Assembly: GCA_030592225.1 (NCBI GenBank)
Contig: JAUVJT010000106.1
Coordinates: 1-7,474 of the forward strand
Length of the DNA: 7,474 bases
Direction: 5' to 3'
DNA from: Candidatus Stahliibacteriota bacterium
GTDB lineage: Bacteria > Hydrothermota > Tepidihabitantia > B3-TA06
A program made the translations under genes and the position numbers. The notes beneath the pieces are model-generated. The model made no database searches. It was not told the DNA's origin and was given only the letters and a program-made list of their open reading frames with translations. This document shows positions 1 to 5,648 of this stretch, piece by piece. Every line of letters begins with the position of its first letter. The first letter of the stretch is position 1.

Positions 1-213
1 GACATCTCCACCGTGCGGGTGGCGGGCAAGACCGGGTCGGCGACCGTTCTGGGCAACTGGGTCACCCACGGATGGTTTGTGGGCTTTGCTCCCTGCGAGG
101 CCCCGGAAATCGCGCTGGTGGTGTTCCTGGATAGAGGCGAGGGTAAGGACGCCGCCAGGTTGGCGGGGATAGTGTTTTCCGATTATTTCAGAGGAGCCTA
201 TGACGAGCGTTAA
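1..213 (+). CDS. Penicillin-binding protein transpeptidase, C-terminal end (partial)
   Basis: This is the last 70 codons of a gene that begins before the window; frame 1 is open from base 1 to the TAA at 211-213. The sequence VAGKTGSA (codons 7-14) contains the KTG box, the third active-site motif of penicillin-binding transpeptidases. It is followed by THGWFVGFAP and a hydrophobic strand (IALVVFLD), then a terminal helix after GKDAARLAG. This order is typical of class B PBPs of the PBP2/FtsI type, which cross-link peptidoglycan stem peptides on the outer face of the cytoplasmic membrane. The strand-turn-helix ending looks closest to PBP2 (MrdA), but the SxxK and SxN motifs are off the window, so the subclass is uncertain. 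Its 3' end overlaps the SpoIID-like gene by 14 bases, suggesting co-translation of two peptidoglycan enzymes. Confidence 0.88.
   Translation, partial: DISTVRVAGKTGSATVLGNWVTHGWFVGFAPCEAPEIALVVFLDRGEGKDAARLAGIVFSDYFRGAYDER
191..196 (+). promoter_or_regulatory. Ribosome binding site of the SpoIID-like gene
   Basis: GAGGAG lies three bases before the ATG at 200, inside the end of the PBP gene. The spacing is short but the match is good. It supports 200 as the start and translational coupling to the upstream gene. Confidence 0.5.
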
Positions 214-1234
214 CTTGTTGATCCTGGTTCTCGCCGCCAACCCGGTTAAGGTGAATATCCTGTCTTCCCATCATCTGCAGGAGGTAGGGGTCTCATCAGA
301 GAGTAACGAGAGTGTGCTTCGCGCAAAAGGAGACCACCTGTACGTGAACGGCAAGAAATCCGATACCTATCACTGTAAGAGCGGAAGGTTTACGTTAGAA
401 TGGCAGGATAAGTCTAGAGAATACAAAGGGTTATTGAAAGCATGGGCTGAAGACGGTCGCGTAGTTCTGGTCAATACCGTCGGTGAGAACGACTACGTGG
501 CCTCGGTCACGGGCGCGGAGATGGTTCCGGGTGCCGGTGTGGAAGCAATGAAGGCGCAAGCCGTGCTGTGCCGAACCTATATCTACACCGCCATGCAGCA
601 TTACGATGAACCGTGGGATTTGTGCGACCTGACCCACTGCCAGTCGTATCGAGGGTTGGAGACGGTAACGGAGGCAAGCAGAAGAGCGGTGGAGAAGACC
701 GAGGGGGTGTTGCTGGCATATCACGGGGAGCCGTGCAGGATTTTCTATCATTCCACATCAGGTGGTAAGACTGCGGATGCGGCATCAATCTGGCCTGATG
801 AAGCGCAAGCCTATCTGCTGTCTGTGCCCGATCCCTGCTGTGCGACCTCACCACACTACCGCTGGGAGTTCGTGGCATCGCCTGCGGATATAGCACGCGC
901 TCTGGATTTCCCTTCGATTGCCGACGTGAGGGTGATCGAGAATCATCCGGACGGCAGGGTTGATAAGGTTGGCGTTAGGTATCTGGGGGAAAGTCTGTTA
1001 TACGACGGCTGGAACTTCCGCATGCTGGTCTGTCAGGAGTTGGGATGGAATACTCTCAAGAGTTCGTGGTTTACGGTGGAGCGTGACGGCGCTGCATATG
1101 TATTCCACGGCAAGGGACTTGGGCACGGGGTCGGGCTTTCCCAGTGGGGAGCGGCAGGCATGGCTGAACAAGGTACGGGGTTTGAGAAGATTCTGGCTCA
1201 TTACTACCCGGGAACCGAGGTGAAGAAATGGTGA
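200..1234 (+). CDS. SpoIID/LytB domain protein, probable peptidoglycan lytic transglycosylase
   Basis: A 344-residue protein with the SpoIID/LytB domain over roughly residues 85-344. In sporeformers SpoIID cleaves glycan strands after amidases remove the stem peptides; homologues in other bacteria probably remodel peptidoglycan outside the membrane. Visible landmarks are the conserved Glu in VTGAEM (E107, equivalent to the catalytic Glu of SpoIID), KAQAVLCRTY (118-127), HSTSGGKT (184-191), and the C-terminal signature GHGVGLSQWGAAGMA (309-323) followed by a YYPGT motif. H134, C142, H146 and C147 sit where the Clostridioides difficile enzyme is reported to bind zinc. Residues 5-13 are a short hydrophobic stretch, so export is likely, though the signal peptide is weak and lacks basic residues. 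The start at 200 has GAGGAG upstream. It overlaps the PBP gene by 14 bases and the metallopeptidase gene by 7. It need not relate to sporulation. Confidence 0.92.
   Translation: MTSVNLLILVLAANPVKVNILSSHHLQEVGVSSESNESVLRAKGDHLYVNGKKSDTYHCKSGRFTLEWQDKSREYKGLLKAWAEDGRVVLVNTVGENDYVASVTGAEMVPGAGVEAMKAQAVLCRTYIYTAMQHYDEPWDLCDLTHCQSYRGLETVTEASRRAVEKTEGVLLAYHGEPCRIFYHSTSGGKTADAASIWPDEAQAYLLSVPDPCCATSPHYRWEFVASPADIARALDFPSIADVRVIENHPDGRVDKVGVRYLGESLLYDGWNFRMLVCQELGWNTLKSSWFTVERDGAAYVFHGKGLGHGVGLSQWGAAGMAEQGTGFEKILAHYYPGTEVKKW
1217..1222 (+). promoter_or_regulatory. Ribosome binding site of the metallopeptidase gene
   Basis: GAGGTG, five bases before the ATG at 1228, lies within the last codons of the SpoIID-like gene. 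It supports the 1228 start over the in-frame GTG three bases later. Confidence 0.5.
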
Positions 1235-1842
1235 GACTTCTGCTTTTTTTGTGGACTGCGGTGGTTGGGGTGGATAACTGGGTCATCATCATCCCGGGAG
1301 AAAGGGTTAATCAACAGGAGATAGCCCGGTGGACCCAGGTTCTGAGGATGGCAGAGAGTGTGGTTGACGACTTCTTCTCTACTTCTTCGGGGGGGGTAGG
1401 GTTATGGAGTGAAGGTGTGTTACGGGTAGCGCCAAGCAGTGGTGATTTTGCCGCCTGGACAGGTTGCTGTATCTGGCAGGGCGCGGCGGTGAAAGATGGG
1501 GAGTTGATTGTTCAGCCTTTGGAAGTGCTTGAGAGACGGGGAGTTACCGAAGAGGTGATAGTGCACGAGTGCGTGCATCTTGCGCTGGAGCCGTATAAGG
1601 TTCCCTTGTGGCTTAACGAGGGGCTGGCGGTGATATGCTCGGGCCAGGTGAGGAGGTTGTCCCGGGATATTGATTTGAAGGATTTGCCTGGCGATAAAGA
1701 AAGGATTGAAGAATTGCTGCACAGCAAGGATACGTTGGATTTGAGGCGCGGCTATCTTTCAGCCGCCGTGTTGACTCAGGAAACCATAGACAGAATCGGG
1801 CTTGACAGCCTGATCTTGACGATAACCGAGGAGGCTTTATGA
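1228..1842 (+). CDS. Small exported HExxH zinc metallopeptidase (peptidase MA-like)
   Basis: A 204-residue protein with a hydrophobic N-terminus (MVRLLLFLWTAVVG) that looks like a short signal peptide. The clear signature is HECVH (H113, E114, H117), the zinc-binding and catalytic motif of gluzincin-type metallopeptidases. It is followed 10 residues later by WLNEGLA (128-134), where E131 should be the third zinc ligand. The HExxH plus NEGLA/NEGFA pair is typical of the peptidase MA clan. The substrate cannot be told; position behind a PBP and a SpoIID homologue suggests an envelope role, which is inference. The protein is near the minimum size for this fold, with only about 70 residues after the third ligand. 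It overlaps the SpoIID-like gene by 7 bases (ATGGTGA) and the next gene by 4 (ATGA). No specific family name can be given without a profile search. Confidence 0.8.
   Translation: MVRLLLFLWTAVVGVDNWVIIIPGERVNQQEIARWTQVLRMAESVVDDFFSTSSGGVGLWSEGVLRVAPSSGDFAAWTGCCIWQGAAVKDGELIVQPLEVLERRGVTEEVIVHECVHLALEPYKVPLWLNEGLAVICSGQVRRLSRDIDLKDLPGDKERIEELLHSKDTLDLRRGYLSAAVLTQETIDRIGLDSLILTITEEAL
1828..1834 (+). promoter_or_regulatory. Ribosome binding site of the DUF3352-like gene
   Basis: GAGGAGG, four bases before the ATG at 1839, is a strong Shine-Dalgarno match inside the end of the metallopeptidase gene. It fixes the 1839 start. Confidence 0.55.
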
Positions 1843-3329
1843 ATAAAGCGCTTAAAGGAATCCTAGCCGGTGTGGGAATAACCCTGGGGGTATTAATAAT
1901 CGGGGGAGGAATCGCCTACGCGGTGATGACTAATACCCCTGACCTGGAACGCGAGGTGGGGGCGCTCGAGGAGCTTCTGCCCAAGGGTCCCGTGAGCTAT
2001 GCTGTGGGCGCGGATCTTGACGCAATCGGCAAACTGTACAAGTCCTCGAAGATAGGACGCCTGGCACGCAAGCACGACATTGAGAAGGACTTCGCCAACC
2101 TTGGCAAAATAGCCAGGGTGCAGGAGCAGACCAGAGGACGCCTCTGGGACGTGCTCGGCACGCGCGCTATCTACGCCAAATACGGTGAGGAACGCTACCT
2201 CATCATCACCCAGCCGGGCTGGAAGGTAAAGGCCATGTGGCGCGCCATTATTGCCAGCGGTGAGGAAAAAGCCTCCCGTGAGATTCCCTACACCGTGTTC
2301 ACGGATGGGGGCGCCTGCTTTTTTGCCGGCGACTATTTCTGGTACGCCTCCTCGGAGAAACTGCTGCTTTCCGCCCTGAAGATAGCCTCCTCCGAGGCTG
2401 TGGAAGAGAAGGTCTTTGGTGGAGACAAGGAAGAGGCGCTGGCGTACGGTCTTTCACGCAAGCAGGGCAAGTACCTGGTCTATGACGAGACAAGGTGGAT
2501 GGTGAAGGAAACCGATAAGGTGTTGGAAGCGACTATCGAGTTGGACAACCCTTCAGGACTTATCGGCGGGTTCATTGCCAGTGCCGAACCGCCTGCCGAT
2601 TATGCAAGGATACCGGCGGACGCGGCCCTGTTCATAAGTCTCGCGGGTGTTGACCCTTACAGGGCGTGGAAGGAAGCCGGCATGCTTTCGGCTCAGGAAG
2701 ACGTCGAGGTTCTGGGTAATCTGGACACAGACAAGGAGTTCGCCAGGATGGCGGTTGATCTTGAGGATGAGGCGCTGTTTGTGATGCAAGGCTGGGACAC
2801 CGATCGCTGGTACGCTCCGGCCAGCTGGCTGGTTTCGGTGGAGGCCGGTTCGGAGCGCTCGTTTGAAAGCTGGGTGGCGGTAACGCCCTGGTTATTCCCC
2901 TACGCCCTGGACACCACCCTGACCCACGGGGAAACCGAGTACACCATGCTCGATCTGGGAGAGGATCTGCCTTCCATAAACTATCTATTAAATGATTCCT
3001 ACCTGACCGTTTCCTCGGACTCCGCGCTTATACCGTGGTTGCTCGATGCCTACACCGCGGAACTGACCCTTGACCGCTCGGAGGAGTTCGCCGCCTACCG
3101 CAAGGCGACAGGGATTGCAAAACCCGTAGCCTACCTTAACTGGCCCCTGTTCTCCGAAGCGCTCAAGGATTATCTGCTGTATGCGGCAGACCGCACCGCA
3201 GGCTTTACCCCGGCAAACGTGGAGCAAAAGCTGTTCCCCATATTGGACGCGGTCAAGATAAACGCCCTGCTGGTGGGCATGGACAGGGACGGCCAAACCC
3301 TGACCTTTACCGTGCGGTGCGCCAGGTAA
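1839..3329 (+). CDS. Membrane-anchored DUF3352-like protein of unknown function
   Basis: A 496-residue protein with a short basic N-terminus, one strong transmembrane segment (about residues 8-29, rich in Gly, Ile, Leu and Val), and a large domain presumably outside the cytoplasmic membrane. The pattern resembles DUF3352: an LPxG/IPAD-type strand opening each repeat, a display strand plus helix such as DYFWYASSEKLLLSAL, and a C-terminal block NALLVGMDRDGQTLTF (475-490). Two internal repeats are visible: about 46-190 and about 257-410. The family has no established biochemical role and no catalytic motif is seen. The gene overlaps the metallopeptidase by 4 bases (ATGA) and ends the plus-strand unit, 26 bases before the end of a convergent gene. 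Its codon use is GC-rich like its neighbours. The family assignment is from pattern recognition and moderately sure; the membrane anchor is well supported. Confidence 0.75.
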   Translation: MNKALKGILAGVGITLGVLIIGGGIAYAVMTNTPDLEREVGALEELLPKGPVSYAVGADLDAIGKLYKSSKIGRLARKHDIEKDFANLGKIARVQEQTRGRLWDVLGTRAIYAKYGEERYLIITQPGWKVKAMWRAIIASGEEKASREIPYTVFTDGGACFFAGDYFWYASSEKLLLSALKIASSEAVEEKVFGGDKEEALAYGLSRKQGKYLVYDETRWMVKETDKVLEATIELDNPSGLIGGFIASAEPPADYARIPADAALFISLAGVDPYRAWKEAGMLSAQEDVEVLGNLDTDKEFARMAVDLEDEALFVMQGWDTDRWYAPASWLVSVEAGSERSFESWVAVTPWLFPYALDTTLTHGETEYTMLDLGEDLPSINYLLNDSYLTVSSDSALIPWLLDAYTAELTLDRSEEFAAYRKATGIAKPVAYLNWPLFSEALKDYLLYAADRTAGFTPANVEQKLFPILDAVKINALLVGMDRDGQTLTFTVRCAR

Positions 3330-3355
3330 GGTTCGTCTGCTCCTTGATTGCTGAA

Positions 3356-3718
3356 TCAGGTGTCTATGATAAAGCGGGCGCTCTCTGAACCCGTCCCGAC
3401 TGAAACGGCTCGCAGGAGCCCGGGATAGGTTCGGGACAGACCCTCGGCTACCCACAAGGCGATATGCTCTGCTGTGGGGGGGATTTCGTTAAACGGTTCG
3501 AGTTCATTCAACAGCTTGCCCTGGTACGGTTTGAGTAGATTGGCAAGGTTCTTCTTCAGCTTGATGAAATCAACGCTGACCCCAAGCTGATTCAGCGACT
3601 CCACTGCAACTGCAACCGTTACGTCCCAGGTATGCCCATGCTCTTTTGCAAACTCTTCTCCAAACCCTTCAAGATGGTGCCGAAAATCCAGGGGAACGGT
3701 GACCTCTGCCTCAAACAT
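3356..3718 (-). CDS. QueD/6-pyruvoyltetrahydropterin synthase family protein lacking usual catalytic residues
   Basis: A 120-residue protein, the same length as E. coli QueD (6-carboxytetrahydropterin synthase of queuosine and 7-deazaguanine synthesis). Family features seen are H14 in FRHHLEG and EHGHTW with H27 and H29 (the three zinc ligands), GVSVDFIKLK (46-55, the family's VDFxxLK strand-helix), LLNEL (69-73) and PPTAEHIA (80-87, the family's NPTxE block). The usual catalytic residues are absent. No Cys occurs in the protein, so the Cys before HGH is missing (FAKEHGH). The LDHxxLN motif reads YQGKLLN, replacing Asp-His by Gln-Gly. The C-terminal V-x-E-T motif that binds the pterin reads VSVGTG. 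Either it is a divergent enzyme or it binds zinc or a ligand without the standard chemistry. The start is fixed by a strong ribosome site. It overlaps the DUF4416 gene by 8 bases and ends the minus-strand unit. Confidence 0.85.
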   Translation of the reverse strand: MFEAEVTVPLDFRHHLEGFGEEFAKEHGHTWDVTVAVAVESLNQLGVSVDFIKLKKNLANLLKPYQGKLLNELEPFNEIPPTAEHIALWVAEGLSRTYPGLLRAVSVGTGSESARFIIDT

Positions 3719-4241
3719 GCAACAACTCCTTTTTCAAACGCGCCCGCGCCCGCAGGAAAAACGCCTGGGATGCAGGGTCGCGGTGGTCGGGATATGTCCA
3801 GGCCAGCTCCTCGCAGCGGTCTCGCAGGAACCGCAGGGTGAGTTCTATCCATACCCCCTTATCCACGTACGCCCGGTGCCCTGCGGATTTGGTGGTCAGG
3901 AGCCACAACCCGTCCAGCCGGATGAACCCGGGGTCGATGTTGATGCGCCGCTTGCCGTTCACTTTAAGGGTATCCTCGATCTCGCAAGACAGAAGTTTGT
4001 GCTGCCAGGATTCCAGGAGATTTATGGGGGTGGAGAAAACCACCCAGTGCCGCAGCAGCCCCTCGCCCATCTCGGCGTTGTAGTAGTCGGTCCAGGTAAA
4101 GGGAGTCTTCTCGCTGCGCATGGCTGTTTTTCCAAAATGCTCCTCAAGATCGTGCCCGGTGTCTTTAATCAAGCCGCTGTCTGCCGAGAGCAGCCCGCAG
4201 ATAAGAAGCGCCTGCGGCTCGCCGGGATCAGTGGGCTTCAT
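3711..4241 (-). CDS. DUF4416 family protein
   Basis: A 176-residue protein of unknown function that matches the DUF4416 pattern. It has an N-terminal strand ALLICGLLS, the acidic and aromatic FTWTDYYNAEMG segment, a central INIDPGFIRLDGLWLLTTK block, the HRAYVDKGVWIELTLRF block, and a C-terminal WTYPDHR motif followed by a basic helix. No enzyme motif is recognisable and the family is uncharacterised. The frame stays open upstream to 4418, but the extra residues are very basic and are the antisense-frame shadow of the acidic ScpB tail, so they were excluded. The chosen ATG at 4241 gives the usual short lead before the first strand and lies 16 bases after the scpB stop. An alternative ATG at 4271 has a better ribosome-site candidate (GGAAGA) and would overlap scpB by 14 bases. 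Both candidate starts lie in a 10-bp tandem repeat. It overlaps the QueD-like gene by 8 bases. Confidence 0.85.
   Translation of the reverse strand: MKPTDPGEPQALLICGLLSADSGLIKDTGHDLEEHFGKTAMRSEKTPFTWTDYYNAEMGEGLLRHWVVFSTPINLLESWQHKLLSCEIEDTLKVNGKRRINIDPGFIRLDGLWLLTTKSAGHRAYVDKGVWIELTLRFLRDRCEELAWTYPDHRDPASQAFFLRARARLKKELLHV
3726..3731 (-). promoter_or_regulatory. Ribosome binding site of the QueD-like gene
   Basis: On the minus strand AAGGAG precedes the ATG at 3718 by seven bases, a near-ideal Shine-Dalgarno site. It lies inside the end of the DUF4416 gene and fixes the start of the QueD-like protein. Confidence 0.65.
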
Positions 4242-4272
4242 CCGGCTTCGTCCGGCCTCATCCAGCTTCATC
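4233..4272. repeat. Four-unit 10-bp tandem repeat across the scpB/DUF4416 junction
   Basis: On the plus strand four consecutive 10-base units fit the consensus CGGCTTCATC: GGGCTTCATC (4233), CGGCTTCGTC (4243), CGGCCTCATC (4253) and CAGCTTCATC (4263). Each differs from the consensus by one base. On the minus strand the unit reads GATGAAGCCG. Three of the four units carry ATG, one carries the scpB stop (TGA at 4260-4258), and both possible DUF4416 starts (4271 and 4241) are in the array, exactly three units apart and so in the same frame. Because 10 is not a multiple of 3, gain or loss of a unit would shift frames and change gene spacing. Confidence 0.8.
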
Positions 4273-4959
4273 AACGTCTTCCGGGGAGACCTCTTCCTCC
4301 TCTGCCGCGCCCTCTTTCTCGATTCGATAGCCGATGGCGAAAAGGGCTTCGGGGCTGACATTTTGATCCTCAACCTCGTCTTCCGAGGTCGGAGCAGAGA
4401 CTTCCTCGCCCTCCTCATCTTCCTCGATAGGCAGGATATCTTCCTCTTTTACCGAAGGCTCCTCAAGGTCGGGCAATTCGGCAAGGGTGTCTATCCCGAA
4501 GAACTCCAGGAACTTAGGGGTAGTGCCGTAAACGTAGGGGTGTCCGGCGCGCCTGTCGCGTCCTTTGATGCGGATAAGCCCGCGCTCTGAGAGGGCGGCC
4601 AGGATGTAGGACGACTCTATTCCGCGCGTCTGGTCTATGTCCGGTTTGTTGATGGGCTGGCGGTGCGCAATCACGGCAAGGGTTTCAAGTGCGGCCTTGG
4701 AAAGTCTGCCTCGACCTTTCTTGGATAGAAGTCGCCCGATCCACGGGGCAAATCGGGCAAGGCTTACCATCTGCCATCCGCCCGCCACCTTGCGTATATG
4801 AAACGCGCGTCCCTGCTCTTCATAATCCCGGTTCAACTTCTCGATACAGGCCTCCACCTCGGACGGGACAAGGTCAACCGCCCTTGCCAGCCGGTTGGCG
4901 CTCAGCACCTCGGGCGAGGCAAATAGCAGCGCTTCGATTATCTGCCAGCTCTCGCTCAC
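4258..4959 (-). CDS. scpB: Segregation and condensation protein B (ScpB)
   Basis: ScpB is the winged-helix (kite) subunit of the SMC-ScpAB condensin complex that organises and segregates the chromosome; it binds the kleisin ScpA. The 233-residue protein has the family start IIEALLFASPEVLS (7-20), the first winged-helix domain, and the core signature with AALETLAVIAHRQPINKPDI (89-108), TRGIESS (111-117), ERGLIRIKGR (125-134) and GHPYVYGTTPKFLEFFG (139-155). Residues 165-233 form a very acidic, probably disordered tail, interrupted by the less acidic patch VSPEALFAIGYRIEK (201-215). The start is GTG at 4959, overlapping the upstream gene by 4 bases (GTGA), with only a weak G-rich ribosome site, so translation probably depends on coupling. 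No scpA is in the window; it may lie elsewhere. The stop sits inside a 10-bp tandem repeat. Confidence 0.95.
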   Translation of the reverse strand: MSESWQIIEALLFASPEVLSANRLARAVDLVPSEVEACIEKLNRDYEEQGRAFHIRKVAGGWQMVSLARFAPWIGRLLSKKGRGRLSKAALETLAVIAHRQPINKPDIDQTRGIESSYILAALSERGLIRIKGRDRRAGHPYVYGTTPKFLEFFGIDTLAELPDLEEPSVKEEDILPIEEDEEGEEVSAPTSEDEVEDQNVSPEALFAIGYRIEKEGAAEEEEVSPEDVDEAG

Positions 4960-5648
4960 TCGCCCCCGCTCTCTATTCTCAGGAGTTTGAGATACCCTTC
5001 CTTGTTGTCTGTCCAGTAAATCATGCGATGCGGCTCGGCAACCTCGTAGTAGAAATCAAAACTGCGCCCGGCCATAACCGCCTTGTACACCGTTTCTATG
5101 ACCTTGCTCTTGAACCCCAGGGTCAGCTTGTGACACTTAAAATTCCCTATATCGGTCTCGATCTCGTGGATTCCCCCGTAAGTGCAGGTTCCGGTGATGA
5201 CCGTGCCCACGTTGAACTCAAAGAACGGGAACTCTACGGTGTGTGCCTCGTCAAAAGGGAAGCCGCGGAACGCCTCGATTAAGGTGTGCCGGTCGTAGAA
5301 GTGTCCCGAATGCTTGATCTTACTCTCCTTGCCCTTGAACCCGTCCTTAACCAGTATGCCGAAGGACGCGGGTTCTATGCCAAGTTGGAACCGCCCGGAC
5401 CGGTCTTTTATGACCTTGATGGTGGACAAATCTCCCTTGCGCACCCAGCACTTGACAACGATGCGGGTGGTGTCAATGTGCTTGTGTACCGAGTAGTAAT
5501 GGTCTGTCTTGTCGAACACCTCGTGGGTTACCTCACGGGTGGTCTCGTTTCCCCCATCGTACCCCAGGTATACCACCTTCTCCCCGTTGGGGATGCCGGG
5601 GTCGCCAAGCCCTGCGGTAATCAGAAGGAGAGTCAGCAGATAGCTCAT
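4956..5648 (-). CDS. Secreted DUF3108-like protein
   Basis: A 230-residue protein with a short hydrophobic signal sequence (MSYLLTLLLITAGLG) followed by an all-beta-looking mature part. The layout resembles DUF3108: a NGEKVVYLGY opening strand (21-30), a middle DRHTLIEAFRGFPF segment, the ETDIGNFKCHKLTL block that matches the family's ...G-x-F-x-C-x-K-L pattern, and a C-terminal YYEVAEPHRMIYW strand ending with a repeating beta hairpin. DUF3108 proteins are predicted periplasmic beta-barrel-like proteins with no established function, so none is assigned. The signal peptide has no basic N-terminal residues and no lipobox Cys, so it is probably soluble in the periplasm rather than a lipoprotein. 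The gene overlaps both AlaRS upstream and scpB downstream by 4 bases. The start is set by the strong ribosome site at 5653-5658. The family call is tentative. Confidence 0.72.
   Translation of the reverse strand: MSYLLTLLLITAGLGDPGIPNGEKVVYLGYDGGNETTREVTHEVFDKTDHYYSVHKHIDTTRIVVKCWVRKGDLSTIKVIKDRSGRFQLGIEPASFGILVKDGFKGKESKIKHSGHFYDRHTLIEAFRGFPFDEAHTVEFPFFEFNVGTVITGTCTYGGIHEIETDIGNFKCHKLTLGFKSKVIETVYKAVMAGRSFDFYYEVAEPHRMIYWTDNKEGYLKLLRIESGGE

Noticed and set aside
431..896. Minus-strand open frames of 106 and 129 codons.
   Set aside because: Both are antisense to the well-supported SpoIID-like domain.
3342..3360. A short stem-loop (CCTTGATT, loop GCTG, AATCAGG) at the convergent gene ends as a terminator.
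   Set aside because: Seven pairs with a bulge and no T tract on either strand; too weak to call a terminator.
3699..4358. Plus-strand open frame of 219 codons.
   Set aside because: It is antisense to the DUF4416 and scpB genes, shows no family pattern, and its Pro/Arg-rich composition is typical of a shadow frame.
4242..4418. N-terminal extension of the DUF4416 frame.
   Set aside because: Its strongly basic residues are the frame-shifted reading of the acidic ScpB tail, and the conserved DUF4416 part starts only after 4241.
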